Part shown: positions 1 through 6,224 of the stretch, piece by piece
How positions within the stretch are numbered: the first letter of the stretch is position 1
Layout of the letters: each line of letters starts with the position of its first letter
Assembly: GCA_027484495.1 (NCBI GenBank)
Contig: JAIXSW010000155.1
Span: 1 to 8,693 of the forward strand
Length of the DNA: 8,693 nucleotides
Origin: Gammaproteobacteria bacterium
GTDB lineage: Bacteria; Pseudomonadota; Gammaproteobacteria; Enterobacterales; Alteromonadaceae
Direction of reading: 5' to 3'
The notes under the pieces: model-generated
Told to the model about the DNA's origin: nothing
Seen by the model: the letters and a program-made list of their open reading frames with translations, nothing else
Database searches by the model: none
Position numbers and translations under genes: made by a program

Positions 1-2051
1 AATGGCGCCAGTTCACCGGCATTCTGTTCATGTGGCTCGCGCACATCAACAATTTGCAACGCCGGATTACGGAACAGCAATGATGCTATTTCGGCCGGTC
101 CAATCAGTGCTTTGGCATCAGAATAACTGACTTCGACGATGCCACATTGATACTGGCTTTGTTGTTGTAACGCCAAGGCTTGCTGCTGTAAAGTCTGCTG
201 CCAGGCTTCGGTCAGTGTACCGCTGCTGACCAAATCAGCTAGTCCAGGCACTTCCTGACATACCAGCTGCCAGGTGGTGAAAAAACGCTGCGCGTAATCG
301 TGACTGGATAACAACAGGGTTTCGCCGTGCAGCACTGCTTTTAAACGCTGTAAGCTATGCACAAACGCTTGGCTGTCCGCACCAGCCAGGTCAAGCCGGC
401 CAAAACCGCCGGGTAACAACAGATCACCAACAAAAGCGCCGAGGATCTGCTGCTGATACAGCAGATAGCTCTGACCATCCGGACTATGGCCGGGCGTGGC
501 CAGGCGCTGTAAGTGATAGTCACCGATCTGCAGACTGTTCATGGCCTGTGGCCAGCCCAGCAGATCTGAATCTGCTTGCAAGTTGGAGTGTCCTAAAGCG
601 TTTAACAGGTCCAGCCGCACCGACGGATGATCCTGATGCTGATGCGTCTCCAGTACGGTCTTTAAATGCAAACCCTGCCCCTGTACCAAATTCACCAGCC
701 GGTTTACCAGCGGTTCAACCGGATCTATGATGACAGCGTCGCGACTTTGCGGGCATACCAGCAGATAGCTGCATAAATCTTCGTACTTAAACTGACTTAA
801 ACCCGGCAATGGCGCTGAGACAGTCGATTGCGCATCGCTAAGCACCAGGCAACAGTTGCGTACCACCGGAACCAGCCGGCGAATGGCGGCGCAGGCCGCG
901 ACCAGCTCAGCCGGACTCATCGCCGGACCAAAGGATAACCGCACCGCCCCTTCACTGCGCCAGGACGCCAGCCCCATCGCATCAAGCACAAAACTGCCGG
1001 TGGCTTTTGAGCTGCAAGCTGATCCGGCACTGACGCGAATACTGCCGGCATCGAACAAGTCCAGGATGTCTTTACTCAAAAACCCAGGCACAGAGAAATT
1101 GATCGTCGTCGGCACGATATATGGAACATCACTATTCAACACCAGTTGCGGAAATAACTCCGTCAGTGCTTCTAACAGTTGCTGGCGATACTGCCACAGA
1201 AGCGCTTCGTTTTGAAAAACCGAACCTGTTGGCTTTAACAATTCAGTGAAAATGGCATGAAGCGCTGCGATTCCGGGCAGGTTTTCAGTACCAGAACGCG
1301 CGCCACTTTCCTGACCGCCGCCGGCGATAAATGGCTGGTACGGGGTGTTCTGCCGGACATACAAAAAACCGATACCTTTGGGTGCATACAACTTGTGACC
1401 GCTGAACGGCGCATAGTCAATGCTGGTATTGGCAATATCTAAGCTCATTTTGCCCAGTGCCTGCACACAATCGACCATCCAGCGCACTTGTGGATTCACT
1501 GTGCGGATCAGCTGTTCCAGTTTTAACAAGTCTTGCTTCACACCGGTTTCATTGTTGGCCGCCATGGTGCAGACCATCGCTGCTTTGGGCAGCAACAATG
1601 CCAATGCCTGCTCGTCGATGATGCCGTGGCAGTCAACAGGGATCGCTTGCACCGTCGCGCCAAGCTGCAACACCTGATTCCAGTGCTTCAGACTTTCGGG
1701 TACGGCTTTGTGTTCGGTCGCACCATATAGTAACAAGGTGTCAGGACCGCTTAGACCGCGGCTACGCGCATCCAGCAATGCCGACACAATGGATGTCTGG
1801 ATCCCCTCGGTCGCACCGGAGGTAAACACAATCTGCCCGCTACTGGCGCCAATCACCTGACGTGCCAGCTGCCGGGTCAGTTCCAGCTCCACTTTGGCCT
1901 TAATACCAGTACTATGACTACTGCTTGGGTTGCCAAAACAGGTCTGCATATGATGCAACACCGCTTGCGCGGCACAAGGCAACACGGCCGTTGTCGCATT
2001 GTTATCCAGATAAACTTCCGCCTGACAGCGGCTATCGCGATGTTGCAACAT
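1..2051 (-). CDS. Cysteine desulfurase / ETHE1-like persulfide dioxygenase / rhodanese fusion protein (C-terminus beyond window)
   Basis: The frame is open from an ATG at 2051 to the left edge (at least 683 residues, no stop reached). Residues 1-395 are a class V aminotransferase of the IscS/NifS type: YLDNNATT near 14-21, TSGATEG, TEHK, ANNETG, VDCVQ, the PLP lysine K220 in SGHK, SGTEN, and the catalytic C346 in SAGSACSS. Residues ~415-600 are a metallo-beta-lactamase fold with HQHQDH (470-475), TPGH522, GD543, the GRLD pair R552/D554 and H584 in SHDY. This order matches persulfide dioxygenases of the ETHE1 family. A Gln-rich linker leads to a rhodanese start, IVDVREPHE at ~667-675; its active-site loop lies outside the window. 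Known chemistry: cysteine to alanine plus enzyme persulfide; glutathione persulfide plus O2 to sulfite; sulfur transfer to or from thiosulfate. That the three act in series is inference. The ATG has only a weak AGG Shine-Dalgarno; a stop codon lies about ten codons upstream. No signal peptide is seen, so it is probably cytosolic. Confidence 0.9.
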   Translation of the reverse strand, partial: MLQHRDSRCQAEVYLDNNATTAVLPCAAQAVLHHMQTCFGNPSSSHSTGIKAKVELELTRQLARQVIGASSGQIVFTSGATEGIQTSIVSALLDARSRGLSGPDTLLLYGATEHKAVPESLKHWNQVLQLGATVQAIPVDCHGIIDEQALALLLPKAAMVCTMAANNETGVKQDLLKLEQLIRTVNPQVRWMVDCVQALGKMSLDIANTSIDYAPFSGHKLYAPKGIGFLYVRQNTPYQPFIAGGGQESGARSGTENLPGIAALHAIFTELLKPTGSVFQNEALLWQYRQQLLEALTELFPQLVLNSDVPYIVPTTINFSVPGFLSKDILDLFDAGSIRVSAGSACSSKATGSFVLDAMGLASWRSEGAVRLSFGPAMSPAELVAACAAIRRLVPVVRNCCLVLSDAQSTVSAPLPGLSQFKYEDLCSYLLVCPQSRDAVIIDPVEPLVNRLVNLVQGQGLHLKTVLETHQHQDHPSVRLDLLNALGHSNLQADSDLLGWPQAMNSLQIGDYHLQRLATPGHSPDGQSYLLYQQQILGAFVGDLLLPGGFGRLDLAGADSQAFVHSLQRLKAVLHGETLLLSSHDYAQRFFTTWQLVCQEVPGLADLVSSGTLTEAWQQTLQQQALALQQQSQYQCGIVEVSYSDAKALIGPAEIASLLFRNPALQIVDVREPHEQNAGELAP

Positions 2052-2080
2052 GATATGACCTATATAACCAGATGGAATAA

Positions 2081-2108
2081 CTTATATTCGATAATGATAT
2101 GGAGTTCA
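2081..2108 (-). promoter_or_regulatory. Possible promoter with Fur-box-like sequence upstream of the fusion gene
   Basis: GATAATGATAT at 2090-2100 matches ten of the first eleven bases of the Fur consensus GATAATGATAATCATTATC, but only 12 of 19 overall, because the right half is poor. On the minus strand TATAAG (2086-2081) is a fair -10, about 30 bases from the ATG at 2051; no good -35 is visible. A repressor bound at 2090-2108 would sit just upstream of this -10. Iron control would suit a PLP desulfurase with a probably iron-dependent dioxygenase, but the half-match could be chance in AT-rich DNA. Confidence 0.25.
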
Positions 2109-2211
2109 GCCATGCCTGACAAGACATTATTGGCCCGACAAGTGCGGATTGCTATGCATCGCACGAAATCATGACAACAGCGACGGTGAAGCGCTGGATG
2201 CGCGTGCTGTG

Positions 2212-2289
2212 CATCAGCGAAAAACTCTGAGTACTACCTACCAGCATGTTCCTCAGTCATTTGTGGAGCAAATCACATTCAACCATGGA
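2212..2289. repeat. 78-bp tandem repeat, copy 1
   Basis: This copy aligns without gaps to 2290-2367, with 60 of 78 positions identical. The best-conserved part is the 34-base block 2251-2284 (29 of 34 identical to 2329-2362). That block carries a small hairpin, ATTTG-tggag-CAAAT. The unit is 26 codons long, and one plus-strand frame reads through this copy without a stop, containing PQSFVEQITFN. Confidence 0.8.
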
Positions 2290-2367
2290 CATCAGTGACA
2301 AACTCCGGGTACCGGGTACCTGCATTTTCCCCAGTCCTTTGCGGAGCAAATGACGTTCAACCGGCGA
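2290..2367. repeat. 78-bp tandem repeat, copy 2
   Basis: This copy directly abuts copy 1 with no spacer. It contains two tandem GGGTACC heptamers (2307-2320) and the hairpin TTTG-cggag-CAAA. The frame that is open in copy 1 has a TGA near the start of this copy, where copy 1 has CGA, then reads PQSFAEQMTFN. It looks like an old local duplication of an intergenic element, or a decayed coding repeat. Confidence 0.8.
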
Positions 2368-2427
2368 CAGGCCAAATTGTTGGCCTATCGAATTCCCGGA
2401 TTCACTATACCGTCCATCCCTGGAGAT

Positions 2428-2451
2428 AAAAAAAAAGCCGCATAAAGCGGC
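2428..2451 (-). terminator. Rho-independent terminator of fadR
   Basis: Read on the minus strand, the sequence is GCCGC-TTTAT-GCGGC followed by nine T residues, nine bases after the fadR stop. The perfect 5-bp GC stem, 5-base loop and long T run make a textbook intrinsic terminator, and its orientation fits fadR only. Confidence 0.9.
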
Positions 2452-2460
2452 GTTTGGAAA

Positions 2461-3177
2461 TTATTCGACCAGATCTTTGGGAATGTCGGGACGCAATGCT
2501 GACCAGACTTTGCCGGATTCTTTGCCGTATTTGCGCACCGCAAATACCACTTCATCGTGTTTGCCGGCTTCTGCGTACAGTTTCAGCTGATGATAGTAAC
2601 GCCGTGCCAGTTCACGTGATTCTGGCTGCGAGAAGTAAAAAGTGGCGATACGACGGTACAACCCGCGGAAGCCGTTCAGGATCAACACATAAATCCGGTT
2701 TGCCGAGTGCAGGGCCAGTTCATGATTGAGGTTATAATCAAAATCAGCGAAAGCTTCCGGCGTATCTTCCAGCTGTTCAGCGCCGGCAAAAGCCGCAGCA
2801 GCTTCAGCCTGATGGTTTTTAATTGCGCCGCGGATATAAATAGCGCTGATATTGGTGCGGGCAGATAACAATTCATCAACCAGTTCCGGCATCCGATCCT
2901 GATCAAGCCGTGCCAGTGTTTCAAGAATATTCAGACCTGAGGTTTCCCAGAAATTATTCACCCGAGTCGGTTTACCATGCTGGATTGTCAACCAGCCGTC
3001 CCGCGCCAGGCGCTGTAATACTTCGCGTAACGTCGTCCGGGTGACGCCAATCAGCTCAGACAGCTCACGTTCGGCTGGCAAAATGGAACCAGGCGCAAAC
3101 TTGCCGTTCCAGATCGATTCAACGATATATTCTTCAGCGAAGCCTGCAGGGCTCTGGGCTTTGATCAGATTTGTCAT
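2461..3177 (-). CDS. fadR: Fatty acid metabolism regulator FadR (GntR family)
   Basis: The product has 238 residues, against 239 in E. coli. It is an acyl-CoA-responsive transcription factor that represses fatty-acid degradation genes and, in E. coli, activates fabA and fabB. The N-terminal winged helix is nearly identical to the E. coli protein: KAQSPAGFAEEY at 6-17, then LPAERELSELIGVTRTTLRE with the DNA-contacting arginines (E. coli R35, R45, R49) kept, and the wing QHGKPT. The C-terminal FCD-type ligand domain is more divergent but keeps YG-ES-W, equivalent to the acyl-CoA-contacting segment around E. coli 215-223. The long insertion of Vibrio FadR is absent. It is divergent from dsbB with a 183-bp gap; in E. 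coli nhaB lies between these two genes. A FadR-like palindrome on its own promoter points to autorepression, and a strong terminator follows. Confidence 0.97.
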   Translation of the reverse strand: MTNLIKAQSPAGFAEEYIVESIWNGKFAPGSILPAERELSELIGVTRTTLREVLQRLARDGWLTIQHGKPTRVNNFWETSGLNILETLARLDQDRMPELVDELLSARTNISAIYIRGAIKNHQAEAAAAFAGAEQLEDTPEAFADFDYNLNHELALHSANRIYVLILNGFRGLYRRIATFYFSQPESRELARRYYHQLKLYAEAGKHDEVVFAVRKYGKESGKVWSALRPDIPKDLVE

Positions 3178-3217
3178 CCGGATTTGTCCGTTATAGTTGT
3201 AATGAATGGAAAATTGG

Positions 3218-3234
3218 CACTGATTGTACCAGAG
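3218..3234 (-). promoter_or_regulatory. Candidate FadR operator overlapping the fadR -10 box
   Basis: CTGAT-TGT-ACCAG at 3220-3232 is an inverted repeat with one mismatch. It matches the FadR core CTGGT-N3-ACCAG at nine of ten arm positions. It lies about 43 bases upstream of the fadR ATG and covers the proposed -10 hexamer, the position expected for a repressor site. FadR residues that read this motif are conserved in the adjacent gene, so autoregulation is likely. Confidence 0.6.
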
Positions 3235-3250
3235 GCGAATCAGTTAACAA
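3223..3250 (-). promoter_or_regulatory. Probable sigma-70 promoter of fadR
   Basis: On the minus strand TTGTTA (3250-3245, four of six) and TACAAT (3228-3223, five of six) are separated by 16 bases. Transcription would start near 3216, leaving a leader of about 40 bases. The -10 is embedded in the FadR-like palindrome. A second possible -10, TATAAC, lies closer to the gene but lacks a good -35. Confidence 0.45.
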
Positions 3251-3360
3251 GCCATCGACCGAAAATTGCAATCACGGTAAAGGATGCAGAGGTTGTGTTC
3301 AAAAGCGATTTGCCTTAGATTGTGCGCTGGAAATAAGTCCTTCTGGATAAAGGAAATCAG

Positions 3361-3894
3361 ATGTTTGCCGCTGTTTCACGCTTGCCTTTTAAAGCCTGGC
3401 CCTGGCTACTGATGTCGGCTTTAGCCGGCGCCTTGTTAATTACTGCATTATATTTTCAGTACGTGATGGGACTGGCGCCCTGCATTATGTGTGTTTATCA
3501 GCGTTTTGCGATTGTCGGCATTTTACTCAGCGGACTGGTAGGTGCTTTTGGATGCCAATATTCATTAGTGCGCTGGCTGGCTTACGCCGGTTGGCTGTTC
3601 AGTAGTGGTTGGGGTTTGAAAATAGCCCATGATCATGTGTTGGAAGAGCAATTGGTGTTAAGTGGTGGCTTTTCCAGTTGCGGTATTTTCCCGGATTTTC
3701 CAACCTGGTTACCGCTGCATGAGTGGCTCCCTGCAGTATTTAAACCAACGGGTATGTGCGGAGAAATCCTATGGACCTTATTTGGTTATTCGATGCCTTT
3801 TTGGATGCGTATCACATTTGCGTTGTTTTTTATCGCCGGCTTAGTCGTGATCGCCAGTCAGTTGAAGAAACACAAATACAACCCATACGACTAG
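3361..3894 (+). CDS. dsbB: Disulfide bond formation protein DsbB
   Basis: The product has 177 residues. It is an inner-membrane quinone reductase that reoxidises periplasmic DsbA and passes electrons to ubiquinone or menaquinone. Four hydrophobic helices are visible at about 13-31, 47-64, 69-87 and 147-166. The first periplasmic redox pair is C41-I-M-C44 followed by YQR48, the same positions as E. coli C41, C44 and the quinone-linked R48. The second pair is C107 (FSSC) and C133 (GMC), 26 residues apart as in E. coli C104/C130. The start is well supported: AAAGGA ends 6 bases before the ATG. Upstream, TTGTGT (3293-3298) and TAGATT (3316-3321) at 17-base spacing are a weak candidate promoter. 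It is divergent from fadR and ends at a strong hairpin shared with convergent fklB. The usual nhaB partner is absent. Confidence 0.96.
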   Translation: MFAAVSRLPFKAWPWLLMSALAGALLITALYFQYVMGLAPCIMCVYQRFAIVGILLSGLVGAFGCQYSLVRWLAYAGWLFSSGWGLKIAHDHVLEEQLVLSGGFSSCGIFPDFPTWLPLHEWLPAVFKPTGMCGEILWTLFGYSMPFWMRITFALFFIAGLVVIASQLKKHKYNPYD

Positions 3895-3913
3895 ACCATT
3901 CAGTATCTGACAT

Positions 3914-3941
3914 AAAAAAACCGCCTGATGGCGGTTTTTTT
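3914..3941. terminator. Bidirectional rho-independent terminator between dsbB and fklB
   Basis: Seven A residues, CCGCC, a TGAT loop, GGCGG and seven T residues form a perfect 12-bp inverted repeat. Read either way, it gives a GC-rich stem followed by a T run, so it can end dsbB transcripts (stop at 3894) and fklB transcripts (stop at 3955). Confidence 0.93.
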
Positions 3942-3954
3942 ATTGCGACAGAAC

Positions 3955-4569
3955 TTACAGAATTTCCAGCAGTTCCACGTCAAAAATCAGCGCGCTGTAT
4001 GGCTTGATCGCACCACCGGCACCACGCTCACCGTAGGCCAGATTGTGTGGGATATACAGACGGTATTTCGCGCCAACCGGCATCAGTTGCAGCGCTTCGG
4101 TCCAACCGGCAATGACGCCTGATACCGGGAACTCTGCTGGCTGACCGCGATTGTAAGAACTGTCAAATACAGTGCCATCGATCAGTGTGCCATGGTAATG
4201 CGTACGGACTTTGTCTGCACGAGTTGGTTTTGCGCCTGAACCGGCGGTCAGCACTTCGTACTGTAAACCTGATTCGGTCACGACGATGCCGGCTTTTGTC
4301 GCGTTTTCGGCGAGGAATGCTTCGCCTACTGCGGCGGCAACCTGCGCTTTGGCCGATTCAGCTTCCTGCATCCGGCCACTGATCACCTGGAATGCAGCAC
4401 GGATCTGATCTTCAGTGACTTCCGGCTCATCCCCGTAAAATGCCGCAGCAAGACCTGCAGCAACTGCTGCGATATCGAGGCCATCAAACGGATTGTCGGC
4501 CAGTTGTTGGCCCATTTGCAGGCCGATGCCATAACTGGCATGTTGTTCTAAAGTGGTCAGATCAGACAT
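3955..4569 (-). CDS. fklB: FKBP-type peptidyl-prolyl cis-trans isomerase, FklB (FKBP22) type
   Basis: The product has 204 residues from the ATG at 4569. It catalyses cis-trans isomerisation of X-Pro bonds. Residues ~1-92 are the helical dimerisation domain of the Mip/FKBP22 group (ASYGIGLQMGQQL near the start). Residues ~98-204 are the FKBP domain, with the pocket residues Y125, F135-D136, F147, V152-I153, W156, Y179 and F196 all present and the ending VELLEIL as in E. coli FklB (206 residues). No signal peptide is seen, so it is cytosolic like FklB rather than periplasmic like FkpA. A GTG three codons upstream (4578) is possible, but the ATG has an AAGTGA sequence at suitable distance and matches the family start better. 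It may have a weak promoter of its own (AAGACA 4685-4680, TAGCAT 4662-4657, 17 apart) or be read from yfcL, 119 bases upstream. Confidence 0.95.
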   Translation of the reverse strand: MSDLTTLEQHASYGIGLQMGQQLADNPFDGLDIAAVAAGLAAAFYGDEPEVTEDQIRAAFQVISGRMQEAESAKAQVAAAVGEAFLAENATKAGIVVTESGLQYEVLTAGSGAKPTRADKVRTHYHGTLIDGTVFDSSYNRGQPAEFPVSGVIAGWTEALQLMPVGAKYRLYIPHNLAYGERGAGGAIKPYSALIFDVELLEIL

Positions 4570-4688
4570 AAGGTTCACTTATTGTTAAGGCGGAAGGCCG
4601 GTTGGTTGGCGCTAACCGCAGGGTTCAAGGCAGCTGCTGCCGCCAGAAAAAATGGTATGCTAACGCAATCAATTGCCGTTGTCTTGCC

Positions 4689-4961
4689 TCAGGCTGACAA
4701 TTGCTGCCAGATCTTTTGCACCAGTGCAGCATCAGCGTCATTGAGCTCCCCTGCGGCGATCGCATCGTGCAGACTTTCCCTGACGGCCAATACAATCTGA
4801 CTAACGCTAAACGGCTGCTCATCAAGCTGGAGGCGGCCTACAGCTAAATCAAGGTGGCCACGCAAATAGCCTTGGGCAAATAATTCATCGTCACTGGCTG
4901 TCGCTACGGCGTCATCAAAAAATGCCGCACAGCGGCTGATAAAATCGAGAGTCTGTTGCAT
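4689..4961 (-). CDS. yfcL: YfcL family protein
   Basis: The product has 90 residues, close to E. coli YfcL. The family signature SDDELFAQGYLRGHLDLA (residues 23-40) and the C-terminal A-GEL--AD-ALV--IW-QL segment are clear. The protein is small, acidic, all-helical by eye, and has no signal peptide or membrane segment. Its biochemical role is not known. Its ATG shares one base with the TAA of the upstream kinase-like gene (TAATG), so the two are almost certainly co-transcribed and translationally coupled. I infer a shared process, but the sequence does not say which. Confidence 0.88.
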   Translation of the reverse strand: MQQTLDFISRCAAFFDDAVATASDDELFAQGYLRGHLDLAVGRLQLDEQPFSVSQIVLAVRESLHDAIAAGELNDADAALVQKIWQQLSA

Positions 4962-6091
4962 TAATCTTCGGCCCCCAGCCGGTACATCACATAATCGTTA
5001 TATCCACATAACACGCGAACCATGCCACTGAGCTGCTGATCCAGTACCGCATCGCCGGAGTCACTGATCAGCGGCCGGCCATCAAGCTGCTGAAGTTTAT
5101 TTTTGGTGGCCAGGAGGCGAATATTATTGCGGCCAACTGCCCGGATCACGGCCGGTGAAAGCTGTTGATTGCCCCGGCCAAATATATGGCCCTGCCCGCC
5201 AATCAGCGTGATCACCAGCTGCGCCGGTACGTCGCTCACCAGCTCCAGTAGCTGAGCAGCCGTCACATCTGCTGCAATCACAGCACCGTTCTCCACCACA
5301 TCCACGCCAAGCAAAGTATTGGGCAAGCCCAGCTCCTGCATCACAGCCGCAACAGTGGAGCCGGACCCCATCACGTAACGGATGTCCGGTTCCATTTGTG
5401 CGACAAAAAATGCGGCCAAATCATCCAGCACCAGCTCTTCGGATTCTTTGCCTGCCATTTTGACACTTTGTACATAACGCAGCGCGGTCGGAATTTGCAT
5501 TTCGCCGTAGCGTTTGGCCCGCACCGTGCCCTGGCGAAACGCGACTTCGTCGATATCCATCACCAATGCATCCTGCACCGACAACAGCTCACCCCGTACC
5601 ATTTGCGCGACCACTTTACCGGCCGCTGCAGGCGTGATGGCATAAACACCAGAGTGAATTTTACAGCCGGCCGGAATGCCAAGTACCGTCGTAGTATCGC
5701 CAATGGCATGGCAGATATTCCGTGCCGTGCCATCACCACCGGCGAATAACAACAGATCAACGCCAGATTGTGCTAACAACTGAGCTGCCCGTTCGCTGTC
5801 CTGTGCCGTCGACGGTTCCTGTGCGGCCTGACACAACACCTCAGTGTCAAAGCCAAGCGCACGCGCCACATCTTCGCCCATAGCGCCGGCTACCGTTTTA
5901 ATTCGGATCTGCGCCTGCCACGGCAATAGTTCCTCGAGCGCCAATCTGGCACGTTGCTGTGCCATTGGCACTGCGCCACGCGCTAATGCTTCAGCAGCCA
6001 CATCATCGCTGCCTTTTAGCGCGACTGCGCCGCCCAAACCGGCGTAAGGATTGACGATTAAACCGAGTCGGAAAATCGGTAACCTCTCCAT
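4961..6091 (-). CDS. ATP-NAD kinase family protein (COG3199, AcoX-like)
   Basis: The product has 376 residues from the ATG at 6091. The N-terminus LGLIVNPYAGLGG (residues 9-21) and the phosphate-binding GGDGTARN (118-125) are hallmarks of the NAD kinase/diacylglycerol kinase superfamily. GIPAGCKIHSGVYA (~138-151) and the later GRGNQQLSP are typical of the COG3199 branch near AcoX rather than of housekeeping NadK. The substrate is unknown; ATP-dependent phosphorylation of a nucleotide or related small molecule is the family expectation. The frame extends to an ATG at 6157, but I chose 6091: GAGGGGAG lies just upstream, the conserved domain starts at once, and a good promoter (6125-6153) would place the transcript start near 6118, downstream of 6157. 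It is followed by yfcL with a one-base overlap. Confidence 0.85.
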   Translation of the reverse strand: MERLPIFRLGLIVNPYAGLGGAVALKGSDDVAAEALARGAVPMAQQRARLALEELLPWQAQIRIKTVAGAMGEDVARALGFDTEVLCQAAQEPSTAQDSERAAQLLAQSGVDLLLFAGGDGTARNICHAIGDTTTVLGIPAGCKIHSGVYAITPAAAGKVVAQMVRGELLSVQDALVMDIDEVAFRQGTVRAKRYGEMQIPTALRYVQSVKMAGKESEELVLDDLAAFFVAQMEPDIRYVMGSGSTVAAVMQELGLPNTLLGVDVVENGAVIAADVTAAQLLELVSDVPAQLVITLIGGQGHIFGRGNQQLSPAVIRAVGRNNIRLLATKNKLQQLDGRPLISDSGDAVLDQQLSGMVRVLCGYNDYVMYRLGAED

Positions 6092-6124
6092 CAGGCTCCC
6101 CTCTTCAGCCAGAAAAAATGCGGC

Positions 6125-6153
6125 ATTGTAACTGTGGCTGGTAAGCTTGCCCA
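6125..6153 (-). promoter_or_regulatory. Probable sigma-70 promoter of the ATP-NAD-kinase-like gene
   Basis: On the minus strand TGGGCA (6153-6148, four of six) and TACAAT (6130-6125, five of six) are 17 bases apart. The implied start near 6118 gives a leader of about 27 bases before the ATG at 6091, with its strong Shine-Dalgarno sequence. This decides against the upstream ATG at 6157. Confidence 0.45.
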
Positions 6154-6161
6154 GCATCTGA

Positions 6162-6190
6162 TTGAGTTTGTCGCCGCGCTCCAGTAGATT
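6162..6190 (+). promoter_or_regulatory. Candidate promoter of the aldehyde dehydrogenase gene
   Basis: TTGAGT (6162-6167) and TAGATT (6185-6190), each four of six matches, are spaced by 17 bases and lie about 35 bases upstream of the ATG at 6225. The site is back to back with the kinase promoter, their -35 boxes only eight bases apart. No operator palindrome stands out. Confidence 0.3.
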
Positions 6191-6224
6191 AGACTCTATT
6201 CGTTAATTGGCCGGACCAGTCCTG

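Larger units (their letters stand above)
2109..2427. other. Intergenic stretch without a convincing gene
   Basis: About 320 bases lie between the region upstream of the fusion gene and the fadR terminator. They hold the tandem 78-bp repeat (2212-2367) and two very short overlapping plus-strand frames: 2112-2174 (20 codons, with GGAG 8 bases upstream) and 2171-2230 (19 codons, ATGA overlap). Neither resembles a known peptide, and codons alone do not support them. No tRNA, riboswitch or other RNA gene is recognised. Confidence 0.6.

Noticed and set aside
856..1215. A 119-codon plus-strand open frame
   Set aside because: It is the antisense shadow of the cysteine desulfurase domain, whose motifs (catalytic Cys loop, VRLSFG) lie on the minus strand here; the plus frame shows no family features.
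2212..2367. The two 78-bp repeats as a CRISPR or phage attachment structure
   Set aside because: There are only two copies, directly abutting with no spacer and 18 mismatches; no cas, integrase or tRNA gene is nearby.
4570..4578. GTG at 4578 as the fklB start
   Set aside because: The ATG at 4569 has the better-placed Shine-Dalgarno-like AAGTGA and aligns with FklB N-termini.
4662..4680. Inverted repeat AACGCAAT-CA-ATTGC-C-GTT downstream of yfcL as a terminator
   Set aside because: On the minus strand the T run starts about nine bases after the stem and the stem is AT-rich, so it is not a convincing intrinsic terminator; it may be chance or a weak regulator site.
5396..5749. A 117-codon plus-strand open frame
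   Set aside because: It is antisense to the GGDGT-containing kinase-like gene and has no independent support.
6092..6157. ATG at 6157 as the start of the kinase-like gene
   Set aside because: The extra 22 residues fall outside the family domain, and the likely promoter lies downstream of this ATG.
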